From: Nitratireductor aestuarii
GTDB lineage: Bacteria; Pseudomonadota; Alphaproteobacteria; Rhizobiales; Rhizobiaceae
DNA: 64,000 nucleotides
Assembly (NCBI RefSeq): GCF_014641695.1
Contig: NZ_BMIF01000008.1
Location: forward strand, 179,399 to 243,398
Direction of reading: 5' to 3'
Part shown: in pieces, positions 18,521-28,979 of the stretch
Layout: each line of letters opens with the position of its first letter
Numbering within the stretch: position 1 is the stretch's first letter
Program-made: the position numbers and the translations under genes
The notes under the pieces: generated by a model
Databases searched by the model: none
Told to the model about the DNA's origin: nothing
What the model saw: only the letters and a program-made list of their open reading frames with translations

Positions 18521-19209
18521 GTGAAGGCATTCCCCAATGCCATGTTCAGTGGCCGAAAGCATATCGCCTGATCCGATCCATCTACCCGCCGATCGATCTT
18601 TTCGAAGACATCGCTGACCCGGCTGATTGGGAGGCGCTCGCTTCCGCTGAAGCGAAGGCCAATCCCCGCGTTCAGGAACACATGGGCAGGCTCGATCTTG
18701 TTCCTCCGCATAGAAGGGTAGGCGGACCGGGTGCGAGCTACCTGATGGCGCCGTTCGTGCATGTGAGCACCGACCGGCCGGGACGGTTCACGGACGGCAG
18801 CTATGGTGTCTATAGCGCCGGGAACCAGGAAGAGGTTGCACTTCGAGAGGTGGCCTACCATCACGGGCGCGCCATGGCGGCCAGCGCCGAGGAGCCCGGC
18901 TGGACATCGCAATTCCGCATGCTCGTCAACAGCCTCGATCTAGAGCTGCATGATGTGCGGGGCATGGAGCGGTATCACCATCCGGATGACTACCAGGTAT
19001 CGCAGACGCTCGGGCGCGAGCTGCGGAAGAGTGGCGCGAATGGTGTCGTTTACCGCAGTGTTCGCTGCCCCGGCGGAGAATGCGCCGCGATCTTCTGGCC
19101 CGACCTGATGCCCATTCCGGTGCAGGCGGACCATTTTGAATTTCATTGGGACGGCGAGCGGGTCGACAGGGTCCGGAACTGCCGGACCAAGGCAATCTAT
19201 GCTCTCTAG
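18517..19209 (+). CDS. RES-family toxin (NAD-degrading)
   Basis: Toxin of the Xre-RES module. RES proteins such as MbcT break down NAD+ by phosphorolysis. The three residues that name the family are visible in order: Arg in YRLIRS, Glu in ALREVAYHH and Ser in VVYRSVRCPGG. At 230 residues it is somewhat longer than the typical 150-200, with an N-terminal extension. It starts with GTG overlapping the antitoxin stop by 4 bases, which suits tight stoichiometric control. The module sits between an RNA methyltransferase gene and a convergent diguanylate cyclase gene. Confidence 0.9.
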   Translation: MSEGIPQCHVQWPKAYRLIRSIYPPIDLFEDIADPADWEALASAEAKANPRVQEHMGRLDLVPPHRRVGGPGASYLMAPFVHVSTDRPGRFTDGSYGVYSAGNQEEVALREVAYHHGRAMAASAEEPGWTSQFRMLVNSLDLELHDVRGMERYHHPDDYQVSQTLGRELRKSGANGVVYRSVRCPGGECAAIFWPDLMPIPVQADHFEFHWDGERVDRVRNCRTKAIYAL

Positions 19210-19220
19210 ATCTGGAAAGC

Positions 19221-20420
19221 TCAGGCTTTCTTCAAAGCCGTTTCCGGGAACTTTATGAGGTTCGATAGTCCCGCAGAGCTGACGACACGGTTCCTACCCT
19301 GCTGCTTTGCCTGATAGAGCAGCTCGTCTGCCCGGCGAATTGCCGACCACAGATCTTCATCGGTCTGGAGTTCCGCGACGCCGATGCTGCACTGGACGAT
19401 ATAGCCCGGTGCAATGGAGTCATCGCCCATCCGAGCGTTCGAGCTGCGGATGCGCTCGGCGACAGCAACACCGCCTGAAAGCTCCGTTGCTGGCATGATG
19501 ACCACGAATTCCTCACCGCCCAATCGCGCCACGATGTCATTCGGCCGGACGTTAGCCATAAGCGAGCCGGCAAAGTGCTCGAGGATCTGGTCTCCGCCGG
19601 CATGGCCGTAGCGGTCGTTGACCTGCTTGAAGTGGTCGATGTCGCAGATCAGGACGCTGACCGGCAGCTTGCTTGCCCAGTCCGTGGTGCGCAGGAGACG
19701 TTCCAAGCCGCGCCGGTTGTGCACGCGGGTCAGCGCGTCGGTGTCGCGCTCGTCCTGGATCGCGTTGATGATGTCAAGGCCGGTGGCGATGATCGTGATT
19801 ACGCCGAAGAGCAGGATCAGCCCAGCCATCGGGAAGAGCTGTATAACTGAAAGGAACGTACCATTGGGAAGCGTGTCCGCCTCCGACACGTTCGTTGCCA
19901 TCAGGTAGGCGCGCGGGATGTAGTGTATCCCTACCGCAAGGAACCACCAGAAAAGAAGCTGGTCGCCAGTGTTCCCTCTGGCGAGCTGTCGCGTGCGCCA
20001 AGCGCCGAAGAGCAGGAGCGCGCTAAACCCTATGTTGATGACATAGGTCTGACCAGCAGAGCTTTTTGAGATATAAGCGAACCAGACTGTACCGAAGGCT
20101 ATAGCGATGCACATGACGGCCAGCATGGCTACGCCGCCAGGTTGGTGCGAACGCTTGATAAGCCCGTAGGTCAGCGATGCCGCGCCGATGCCATAGAGCA
20201 CGTTCGAGCCGACAACTGCGATGTTTTCGTCGTACGGGATGACGAGTACGTGGACGGCGAGCCCCAAAGCGATCAGGTAAAATCCTGCAGTGGTGAAAAT
20301 AAGCGAAGGATTATCCCGCCGCGTGACAAGCCAAAGAATGCCTGTGACGGTACCGAGAGCGGCTACCAGAAAGGGAGGGATCAACTGAGGGGGCATGCGC
20401 TCCAACTCTTCCACCAGCAA
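19221..20420 (-). CDS. Membrane diguanylate cyclase (GGDEF)
   Basis: Makes the second messenger cyclic di-GMP from two GTP. The 399-residue protein has about six or seven hydrophobic segments in residues 10-230, a sensor or anchor of no recognised named type, then a GGDEF domain. The active-site motif is GGEEF, and RPND lies exactly five residues before it, an intact I-site for product inhibition. It is convergent with the RES toxin gene (11 bp between stops) and follows the sirtuin gene by 70 bp, so it may share that transcript. Confidence 0.9.
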   Translation of the reverse strand: MLVEELERMPPQLIPPFLVAALGTVTGILWLVTRRDNPSLIFTTAGFYLIALGLAVHVLVIPYDENIAVVGSNVLYGIGAASLTYGLIKRSHQPGGVAMLAVMCIAIAFGTVWFAYISKSSAGQTYVINIGFSALLLFGAWRTRQLARGNTGDQLLFWWFLAVGIHYIPRAYLMATNVSEADTLPNGTFLSVIQLFPMAGLILLFGVITIIATGLDIINAIQDERDTDALTRVHNRRGLERLLRTTDWASKLPVSVLICDIDHFKQVNDRYGHAGGDQILEHFAGSLMANVRPNDIVARLGGEEFVVIMPATELSGGVAVAERIRSSNARMGDDSIAPGYIVQCSIGVAELQTDEDLWSAIRRADELLYQAKQQGRNRVVSSAGLSNLIKFPETALKKA

Positions 20421-20490
20421 TTGCGGATGGACGAAATTTCATATGGAAACAATCGCGGGCCAGATTTAAGCCGCAAGGCTTAAGCTTCAG

Positions 20491-21195
20491 TTATCGTTTG
20501 CCGGCTGCCAAAATGGTGTCGACAAAGCGCGGGACGATCTCGGTCGCCGGTCCCTTGATGGTGCGGTTGAATTGGTGGGAAATCTCGGATGGCTCGAGGT
20601 TGAGCTCGACCGTATGGGCGCCGGAGCGGGCGGCTTCCTCCACGAACATGGCGGCGGGATAGACGTTTCCGCTGGTGCCGATGGACAGATAGAGGGAGGC
20701 GCGTGCCAGTGCCTCTTCGATAATGTCCATGTGGTAGGGCGACTCGCCGAACCAGACGACGTCCGGGCGCAGACAGCCTGTGTGCCCACAGTTGGGGCAA
20801 TGGTCGAACATGGAAAGCTGGTCCTTCCATGCCAGTCTGGTGTTGCAGCGGACGCAGAGCGCCTTGCCGAGTTCGCCGTGCATGTGAACGAGGTTCTTCG
20901 TCCCGGCGCGCTCGTGCAGGTCGTCGATGTTCTGCGTGATCGTCAGGACCTCGCCGTCGAACTCCTGCTCAAGGCGGGCAAGTGCGAAATGCGCTGCGTT
21001 CGGCCCGACCGTCTGCATCTGAGCGCGGCGGTCGTTGTAGAATTCATGCACCAGCGTCGGATTGGCGGCGAAGCCCTCCGGCGTCGCCACCTCGCGATAG
21101 TCGTAGCGCGACCAGATCCCGCCTTCGTCACGGAAGCTTTCGACGCCTGATTCGGCGGAAATGCCTGCGCCGGTGAGGATGACGATCAGCGACAT
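20491..21195 (-). CDS. cobB: NAD-dependent protein deacylase (sirtuin, CobB type)
   Basis: Removes acyl groups from lysines using NAD. The 234-residue protein shows GAGISAESGVESFRDEGG (NAD binding), TQNIDDLHERAG, the catalytic histidine in VHMHGEL and four zinc cysteines (CVRC...CPNC). FYNDRR keeps the Tyr-x2-Arg pair seen in class III sirtuins, which suggests succinyl or other acidic acyl lysines as well as acetyl. The start at 21195 overlaps the tldD stop by one base (TGATG), so translation is coupled. With the HDAC-like gene at 13.5 kb, this is the second deacetylase family in the window. Confidence 0.94.
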   Translation of the reverse strand: MSLIVILTGAGISAESGVESFRDEGGIWSRYDYREVATPEGFAANPTLVHEFYNDRRAQMQTVGPNAAHFALARLEQEFDGEVLTITQNIDDLHERAGTKNLVHMHGELGKALCVRCNTRLAWKDQLSMFDHCPNCGHTGCLRPDVVWFGESPYHMDIIEEALARASLYLSIGTSGNVYPAAMFVEEAARSGAHTVELNLEPSEISHQFNRTIKGPATEIVPRFVDTILAAGKR

Positions 21196-22607
21196 CAGGC
21201 CTGCGTTCCGCCAACGGTCATGCGGTCCATCCGCAGGTGCGGCTGACCAACGCCGACAGGAACCCACTGACCGGACTTGCCGCAATTGCCGATGCCGGTG
21301 TCGAGCGAGGAGTCGTTGCCGATCATCGAGACGCGATGCATTGCGTCCGGACCGTTGCCGATGAGCGTCGCGCCCTTGATAGGCCTGGTCACCTTGCCGT
21401 CCTCGATCAGGTAGGCTTCCGTGCAATCGAAGACGAACTTGCCAGAGGTGATGTCCACCTGTCCGCCGCCGAAGGACACGGCATAGATGCCTTTCTTCAC
21501 GGAGCCGATGATCTCTTCGGGCGTATAATCGCCGGAGGTCATGAAGGTGTTGGTCATGCGCGGCATGGGTTCATGTGCGTAGGACTGGCGGCGTCCGTTG
21601 CCGGTCGACTTCATGCCCATCAGGCGGGCGTTCAGCCGGTCCTGCATGTAGCCGACGAGCTTGCCGTCCTCGATCAGGACCGTGCGATTGGAGGGCGTGC
21701 CCTCATCATCGATGGTGATGGAGCCGCGGCGCTCGGCAACCGTGCCGTCATCAACCACGGTGACGCCCTTGGCGGCAACTTGCGTGCCCAGAAGATCGGC
21801 GAAAGCCGAAGTCTTCTTGCGATTAAAATCGCCTTCAAGGCCATGGCCGACGGCTTCGTGAAGCATCACGCCCGGCCAGCCGTTCGCCAGCACCACGTCG
21901 AAGGTACCAGCGGGCGAGGGGGAAGCTTCCAGATTGACCAGCGCCTGCCGCAAAGCTTCGGACGCGGCGAACTGCCATGAGTCTTCCGTGACGAATTCAC
22001 CGAAGCTCTTGCGGCCGCCCGTGCCATAGTTGCCAGACTCCTGACGGTCGCCATCGCCGACCACGACGGAGATGTTCATGCGCACCATCGGGCGTATATC
22101 GCGGGCCGTGTAGCCATCGGCGCGCAGGATCTCGACGTGTTGCCAGGAGGCGGCAAGCGAGGCGGTGACCTGCCGGACTCGCGGATCCTTGGCGCGCAGC
22201 CAGGCGTCAATCTCCTGCAGGAGCCGCACCTTTTCATCAAAGGCCGGGGCAAGCAGCGGATTGTCGTCGCTGTACAGCTTTTGATTCGTCTGCGCCGGGG
22301 CGAGGGCTAGCTTGCCGGCATGGCCGTGCTTCACGGCGGAGACGGCGTTGGCCGCACGGCGGAGCGCGGACGAGGAAATCTCGTTGGCGTGGGCATAGCC
22401 GGTCGCTTCACCCGCCACGGCGCGAAGGCCGAAACCCTGATCCGTATTGTAATTGGCGGTCTTCAGGCGGCCATTGTCGAACAGCAGTGATTCGGACTGG
22501 CTGCGCTCGAGATAGAGCTCGCCATCGTCGGCTCCGGCAATTGTGTCCTCTACGACGCGGCGGACTTCTTCAGCGGAGATGTCGAATTGATCAATGATGC
22601 TGTCCAT
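21195..22607 (-). CDS. tldD: Metalloprotease TldD
   Basis: Subunit of the TldD/TldE (PmbA) protease, which trims peptides such as microcin precursors and unfolded small proteins. TldD carries the zinc site, seen here as MLHEAVGHGLEGD (HExxxH). The 470-residue length is typical. Its partner tldE/pmbA is not in the window. The gene is first in a unit with cobB, overlapping it by one base, and lies 98 bp after ialB on the same strand. Confidence 0.95.
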   Translation of the reverse strand: MDSIIDQFDISAEEVRRVVEDTIAGADDGELYLERSQSESLLFDNGRLKTANYNTDQGFGLRAVAGEATGYAHANEISSSALRRAANAVSAVKHGHAGKLALAPAQTNQKLYSDDNPLLAPAFDEKVRLLQEIDAWLRAKDPRVRQVTASLAASWQHVEILRADGYTARDIRPMVRMNISVVVGDGDRQESGNYGTGGRKSFGEFVTEDSWQFAASEALRQALVNLEASPSPAGTFDVVLANGWPGVMLHEAVGHGLEGDFNRKKTSAFADLLGTQVAAKGVTVVDDGTVAERRGSITIDDEGTPSNRTVLIEDGKLVGYMQDRLNARLMGMKSTGNGRRQSYAHEPMPRMTNTFMTSGDYTPEEIIGSVKKGIYAVSFGGGQVDITSGKFVFDCTEAYLIEDGKVTRPIKGATLIGNGPDAMHRVSMIGNDSSLDTGIGNCGKSGQWVPVGVGQPHLRMDRMTVGGTQA

Positions 22608-22705
22608 GTCACGCCCTTATGAAGTCGGTGATGATCAGTCACATATAAGAGCGTGACCCATGATGGGCAAACAGCTGATGCAGAAAGAATTCTGCCTTTG
22701 GCCGG

Positions 22706-23224
22706 TCAGTTCTTAGGGAGAGCGTTGAACGCATCCTGGAAGCCGGTGAGATCGACCGGGATGCCGATGCCTTCCTCTGGCGTCTGGAACACCACGAAGG
22801 TCGCTGATTCTCCCTTGCCCAGCGTCTGCTTCAAACCGTCGTCGAGGATGACTTCCGACCAGCAGCCGTCGTGCAGGCAGCGCATGAAATAGGCGCGACC
22901 CTTGTCCTCGCCATCGACGAAGAGGCCGAGGCCGTTTGGCAGCAGCACGCCGAGGGGCGCCATGACGCGCATCAGCTCCGCCTTGCCGTCAGCCGTCCGC
23001 AGCACCGCAACGAAGAGGCCCATCTCCGGGCGGTCTTCAGCCACGACACTCTGCATCATGATGCATTGTTCCTTGATCGCACCACCCGGCTTGTCGCAGA
23101 CGATCGACCAAGCGCCGTGGGTGGATCGCACGTTACCTTCTGGCTGTTGCTGCGCCTGTGCAGGAGCCAGTGCTGCCAGGGTGAGAAGCCCTCCAGCAAT
23201 GCAATTGTGAACGAACCGCATCAT
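22706..23224 (-). CDS. Invasion-associated locus B (IalB) family protein
   Basis: Exported protein of the IalB family, named from Bartonella but widespread in non-pathogenic rhizobia. A signal peptide (HNCIAGGLLTLAALAPAQA) is followed by a beta domain with THGAWSIVCD near the start and paired cysteines (CIMMQS, CLHDGCWSE). The mature protein is about 150 residues. ATG at 23224 or the next ATG at 23221 fits the upstream GAGG; a GTG at 23233 also opens the frame. An invasion role should not be assumed from the name. Confidence 0.85.
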   Translation of the reverse strand: MMRFVHNCIAGGLLTLAALAPAQAQQQPEGNVRSTHGAWSIVCDKPGGAIKEQCIMMQSVVAEDRPEMGLFVAVLRTADGKAELMRVMAPLGVLLPNGLGLFVDGEDKGRAYFMRCLHDGCWSEVILDDGLKQTLGKGESATFVVFQTPEEGIGIPVDLTGFQDAFNALPKN

Positions 23225-23233
23225 CAACCTCAC

Positions 23234-23652
23234 TCAACAGCCGAATCAGGAAACAATCCTGACACGCATTATACTACCCGGGGAACAGACGGGCCCGCTC
23301 AGACCTCGCCGGATGATCCTACACCGAAGCTTTACGGCAAAAACACAGCCTGGTGCGATAAAAACATGCTTTTCAGCATGGAACTATGGGGAACTGACCA
23401 AAAGATATCTCAACAGGTTGATTTAGCGCTTGCGTAATTACCTACTGCCCTAGATTCAAGGAGTTGCTGAGGCTTATAAGGTTATCAGCGCAAAATGCCG
23501 CACACTTAAAGCCACGCCTTTCTTGAAGTTGGTGGCAGAGTGTGGTTTGAACGCGCCAGAATGGAACCATGTTACCGGTGCTTCCTGGGCTCAGGAGGCA
23601 CTTTGGTGCGTACCCGCCGGTTCCGCCGGTCGGGTAGCGCATTGATCGGGAG
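23234..23652 (+). promoter_or_regulatory. Intergenic leader of the cytochrome oxidase operon with GC-rich hairpin
   Basis: This 419-bp gap separates divergent ialB and coxB. No convincing gene is present. Near its right end TACCCGCCGG (23611-23620) pairs with CCGG-T-CGGGTA (23626-23636), one bulge and a five-base loop, ending 16 bases before the coxB ATG. A small 6-bp hairpin CATGCT-TTTC-AGCATG lies at 23365-23380. The operon promoter must be here, but no hexamer pair stands out. The downstream hairpin could affect coxB translation. Confidence 0.45.
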
Positions 23653-24534
23653 ATGACGAGGGTGAATAAAAAAATTGCAGCAAGCCTTGGGCTTCTCGCG
23701 TTAGTAGCAGCCAGCGGCGCCTTCGCGGCACAGCCGGAACCGTGGCAGATTGGAATGCAGCCGGGCGCTACCCCGATCATGGAGGGTATCCGCTGGTTCG
23801 AGCAGTACACGCTCTGGTTCATCGTGCCCATCACGCTGCTGGTGACTGCTCTCTTGGCCTGGGTTGTCGTGCGCTACCGCGCCAGCGCCAATCCTGTTCC
23901 TTCGCGGACCAGCCACAACACCGTTATTGAAATCATCTGGACGCTTGGCCCGGTGGTCGTGCTGCTGCTTCTGGCAGTTCCGTCCTTCCAGCTCCTGACC
24001 CATCAGTACACCCCTGACGAAGAGCCTGCGCTGACAGTGAAGGCGACTGGCATGCAGTGGTACTGGGATTATGAGTACCAGGATGACTCGGCCCTTTCGT
24101 TCAGCTCCCTGCTTCTGCAGGATGAGGACCGTGCCGCTGCCGGCAAGGAAGACCTGGCTCAGTTCCCGCGTCTTCTCGCCGTCGACAATGAAGTTGTGGT
24201 TCCGGTCAATACGACCGTCCGCCTTCTGACGACGGCAGGCGACGTCATTCACTCCTGGGCAATGCCCGCATTTGGTGTGAAGGTCGACGCTGTTCCGGGC
24301 CGCATCAATGAATCCTGGTTCAAGGCTGAGCGCGAAGGTCTGTACTACGGCCAGTGCTCTGAGCTTTGCGGCAAGGACCATGCCTTCATGCCGATCGCTG
24401 TTCGCGTCGTTTCGCAGGAGCAGTTCGACCAGTGGAAGGCTGCTGCAGCAGAAAATCTCGAGGATGCAAACCGCTCACTGGCGGCTGCAATCCAAAGCGC
24501 CAAGGGCGAGGACAAGGTTGCCGGCCTTAACTAA
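23653..24534 (+). CDS. coxB: Cytochrome c oxidase subunit II
   Basis: Periplasmic electron-entry subunit of the aa3 oxidase, which takes electrons from cytochrome c through the CuA centre. The protein has a signal sequence (ASLGLLALVAASGAFA), two transmembrane helices (about 50-75 and 90-112) and a C-terminal cupredoxin domain with HSWAMPAFGVKVDAVPG and CSELCGKDHAFMP, which hold the CuA ligands. The ATG has GGGAG with no spacing; GTG at 23662 (9 bases after that GGAG) may be the true start. It is first in the operon with ctaD, ctaB, coxF, ctaG and ctaE. Confidence 0.96.
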   Translation: MTRVNKKIAASLGLLALVAASGAFAAQPEPWQIGMQPGATPIMEGIRWFEQYTLWFIVPITLLVTALLAWVVVRYRASANPVPSRTSHNTVIEIIWTLGPVVVLLLLAVPSFQLLTHQYTPDEEPALTVKATGMQWYWDYEYQDDSALSFSSLLLQDEDRAAAGKEDLAQFPRLLAVDNEVVVPVNTTVRLLTTAGDVIHSWAMPAFGVKVDAVPGRINESWFKAEREGLYYGQCSELCGKDHAFMPIAVRVVSQEQFDQWKAAAAENLEDANRSLAAAIQSAKGEDKVAGLN

Positions 24535-24570
24535 GCCGGTAACCAATATAAATTTCGAATGGAGCGTTAG

Positions 24571-26226
<1,656 letters not shown>

Positions 26227-26305
26227 GCCCGCGCAGCTGGCAAAGAACTCGGCGGCCTGGGCTACGGTCCGGGCCGCATAAATTGACAAAGAACCGAAAA
26301 GCGAC

Positions 26306-27232
26306 ATGGCATTGGCACAACGAGAGCAAATTCTGGATGACACCGGGCGCCTTTCCGAGGCGACCGCGGGTGATTTCCTGTCGCTGCTCAAGCCGCGGGT
26401 CATGTCGCTCGTCATCTTCACGGCGTTCGTGGGACAGATCCTTGCCCCTGGCTCGCTGAACCCGATCCTGGCCTTCATCGCCACGCTCTGCATTGCAGTC
26501 GGCGCTGGCGCGGCTGGTGCGCTGAACATGTGGTATGACGCGGATATCGACGCCGTCATGAGCCGCACGCAGAAGCGTCCGGTTCCGGACGGCCGCGTTA
26601 CCGCCAAAGAGGCGCTGGCTTTTGGCCTGACACTGTCGGCCTTCTCGGTCGCCACGCTTGGCCTGATGGCCAACTGGCTTGCCGGCGGACTGCTGGCCTT
26701 CACCATCTTCTTCTATGCCGTCATCTACACGATGTGGCTCAAGCGCTCGACCCCGCAGAACATCGTTATCGGTGGTGCTGCCGGTGCGCTTCCGCCGGTC
26801 GTCGGCTGGGCGGCAACTAGCGGTGCGGTCTCTCTCGAGAGCATCGTGCTGTTCCTGATCATCTTCCTCTGGACGCCGCCGCACTTCTGGGCGCTCGCTC
26901 TGTTCAAGACGGGCGACTACGAGCGGGCAGGGGTGCCTATGATGCCCAACGTGGCAGGCGAGGCATCCACCAAGCGCCAGATCTTCATCTATTCGATCCT
27001 GGTGGCCGTCAGCGGCATCCTGCCTACGGCTCTCGGTTTCGCCAGCATCTATTACGGCGCATTTGCAGCGGCGCTCGGTCTCGGCTTCATCTGGTACGCG
27101 TGGCGCGTGCTGGTCGTCGCCGATGAGACCATGAAGCCCGCCAAGTCGCTGTTCGGATTTTCGGTCCTCTACCTCTTTGCGATCTTCGCAGCCCTTCTGG
27201 TTGAGGCCATTGTAACCCGCATTGGAGCTTGA
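26306..27232 (+). CDS. ctaB: Protohaem IX farnesyltransferase (haem O synthase)
   Basis: UbiA-superfamily membrane enzyme that attaches a farnesyl group to haem b, giving haem O, the precursor of the haem A used by CtaD. The 308-residue protein has about eight membrane segments and the motif [19 protein letters not shown], with the Mg-diphosphate aspartates. It sits between the oxidase subunit I gene and its assembly genes, the usual alphaproteobacterial order. Its farnesyl donor comes from the pathway fed by Dxs and IspH, both encoded in this window. Confidence 0.96.
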   Translation: MALAQREQILDDTGRLSEATAGDFLSLLKPRVMSLVIFTAFVGQILAPGSLNPILAFIATLCIAVGAGAAGALNMWYDADIDAVMSRTQKRPVPDGRVTAKEALAFGLTLSAFSVATLGLMANWLAGGLLAFTIFFYAVIYTMWLKRSTPQNIVIGGAAGALPPVVGWAATSGAVSLESIVLFLIIFLWTPPHFWALALFKTGDYERAGVPMMPNVAGEASTKRQIFIYSILVAVSGILPTALGFASIYYGAFAAALGLGFIWYAWRVLVVADETMKPAKSLFGFSVLYLFAIFAALLVEAIVTRIGA

Positions 27233-27236
27233 TTCG

Positions 27237-27398
27237 ATGGACGACAAGAACGATCGCATCAGGCCCACGGAAGCGCAGCTCAAGGCGCGCCGCAGCCGCA
27301 ATGTCGCGCTGGCGCTCGCTTTGGTCGCATTCGTTGTGCTGGTTTACTTTGGTAGTATCTTCAAACTTGGTCCAGCCGTGTTCAACAGGCCTTTCTGA
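27237..27398 (+). CDS. coxF: CoxF-type small membrane protein
   Basis: A 53-residue open frame exactly in the gap between ctaB and ctaG: ATG 4 bases after the ctaB stop and TGA 5 bases before the ctaG start. The product has a charged N-terminus (MDDKNDRIRPTEAQLKARRS), one membrane helix (about residues 23-42) and a short tail ending FNRPF. Position and shape match CoxF, the small protein of alphaproteobacterial oxidase operons. Its precise role is not settled. Confidence 0.85.
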   Translation: MDDKNDRIRPTEAQLKARRSRNVALALALVAFVVLVYFGSIFKLGPAVFNRPF

Positions 27399-27403
27399 GA
27401 GCA

Positions 27404-28003
27404 ATGTCTGAAAAGTTGAAAGATAATAATGTCGACCAGAAGAACCGCAGGATCGGGCTGATCTGCGGCGGTATCTTCTGCGCCATGGTTGGAGTGTCGT
27501 TTGCGGCGGTGCCGCTCTACGACATGTTCTGCCGTGCGACAGGGTTTGGTGGCACGCCCATGCGCGTCGAGCAGGTCTCGGACGTGATCCTTGACCGTAC
27601 CATCACCGTGCGCTTCGATTCCAACACTTCACCCGGACTGCCCTGGGAGTTCAAGCCCAAGGAGCGTCAGGTGGAGCTCAGGATAGGCGAAACCGCCGAA
27701 GCCTTCTATGTTGCCCGCAACAAGGCTGATGTGGCGACCGCCGGAACTGCGAGCTTCAACGTTTCGCCAGAACTGGCCGGGGCATATTTCAACAAGCTGG
27801 AATGTTTCTGCTTCACCGAACAGGAGTTGCAACCAGGCCAGGCTTATGAGATGCCCGTGCAATTCTTCGTCGACCCGGAGATTGTGAACGTGCCGGAACT
27901 GAAGAATATCAAGACAATAACGCTTTCCTATACTTTCCACCCGCTGACCAAGGCCACGGCAGAAGTGCAGGCCCCGGCAGCCAAGAAAAGGATCGGGGGA
28001 TAA
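27404..28003 (+). CDS. ctaG: Cytochrome c oxidase assembly protein CtaG (Cox11)
   Basis: Delivers copper to the CuB site of subunit I. The 199-residue protein has one N-terminal membrane helix (LICGGIFCAMVGVSFAAVPLY) followed by a periplasmic immunoglobulin-like domain. The copper-binding motif is ECFCFTEQELQPG. The conserved start of the soluble part, YDMFCRATGFGGTP, is present. Its stop codon overlaps the ctaE start by one base (TAATG), so the two are translated together. Confidence 0.96.
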   Translation: MSEKLKDNNVDQKNRRIGLICGGIFCAMVGVSFAAVPLYDMFCRATGFGGTPMRVEQVSDVILDRTITVRFDSNTSPGLPWEFKPKERQVELRIGETAEAFYVARNKADVATAGTASFNVSPELAGAYFNKLECFCFTEQELQPGQAYEMPVQFFVDPEIVNVPELKNIKTITLSYTFHPLTKATAEVQAPAAKKRIGG

Positions 28004-28887
28004 TGGCTAGCACCCATACCAAGAATCACGACTATCACATCATCGATCCTAGCCCGTGGCCCTTCCTGGCTGGCATTGGTGCGTTCCTGATGGCATTCGG
28101 CGGCATCGCCTGGATGCGCGCGATGAACAGCGACTCGTTCGAGCTGCTGGGCTTTGACTTCGCACAGGCGAAGTACTGGGTATTCGCGATCGGCCTGCTG
28201 ATCGTGCTCTACGTCATGTACGCATGGTGGAGCGACACGGTTAAGGAAGCCCACGAAGGCCATCACACGCGCGTGGTGTCCCTGCACCTGCGCTACGGCA
28301 TGATGATGTTCATCGCTTCCGAGCTGATGTTCTTTGTCGCCTGGTTCTGGGCCTTCTTCGATGCTTCGCTGTTCCCCGGCGATGCGGTACAGGTTGCTCG
28401 CAGCGAGTTCACCGGTGGTAACTGGCCGCCCCAGGGCCTCGAGGTCATCAACCCGTTCCACCTGCCGCTTTACAACACGATCATCCTGCTGCTCTCCGGC
28501 ACGACGTTGACCTGGGCGCACCACGCTCTGCTCCATAACGATCGCAAGGGCCTTGTATGGGGTCTGACGGTTACCGTGCTGCTCGGCGCACTGTTCAGCT
28601 ATGTTCAGTTCTACGAGTACCAGCATGCTCCGTTCGAATTCTCCGGCTCGATCTATGGCGCGACCTTCTTCATGGCGACGGGCTTCCATGGTTTCCACGT
28701 TCTGGTTGGTACCATCTTCCTGCTGGTCTGCCTGTTCCGTGCTCTTGCCGGCCACTTCACCCCGAAGCAGCACTTCGGTCTTGAAGCTGCGGCCTGGTAC
28801 TGGCACTTCGTTGACGCCGTCTGGCTCTTCCTCTTCATCTTCATCTACGTATGGGGATCCTGGGGCGCTCCAATTGCTGCCCACTAA
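28003..28887 (+). CDS. ctaE: Cytochrome c oxidase subunit III
   Basis: Third core subunit, which stabilises the aa3 complex and supports proton uptake. The 294-residue protein has seven membrane helices with typical stretches ASELMFFVAWFWAFFDASLFP, TTLTWAHHALLH, TGFHGFHVLVGTIFL and AAWYWHFVDAVWLFLFIFIYVWG. It starts inside the ctaG stop codon and is followed by a strong terminator, so the core oxidase transcript probably ends here, before surf1. Confidence 0.97.
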   Translation: MASTHTKNHDYHIIDPSPWPFLAGIGAFLMAFGGIAWMRAMNSDSFELLGFDFAQAKYWVFAIGLLIVLYVMYAWWSDTVKEAHEGHHTRVVSLHLRYGMMMFIASELMFFVAWFWAFFDASLFPGDAVQVARSEFTGGNWPPQGLEVINPFHLPLYNTIILLLSGTTLTWAHHALLHNDRKGLVWGLTVTVLLGALFSYVQFYEYQHAPFEFSGSIYGATFFMATGFHGFHVLVGTIFLLVCLFRALAGHFTPKQHFGLEAAAWYWHFVDAVWLFLFIFIYVWGSWGAPIAAH

Positions 28888-28907
28888 GGCGCTTACAAGC
28901 TAGAACG

Positions 28908-28945
28908 ATGGGGGCGGCTCCTAAGCTCGCCCCCATTTTCATTTC
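28908..28945 (+). terminator. Terminator after ctaE
   Basis: ATGGGGGCG pairs perfectly with CGCCCCCAT (nine pairs) around an eleven-base loop, then TTTTCATTT follows. It lies 21 bases after the ctaE stop. Confidence 0.85.
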
Positions 28946-28979
28946 AGGGCTTCGGAATTGTCCACTGGGACAAGAACGG

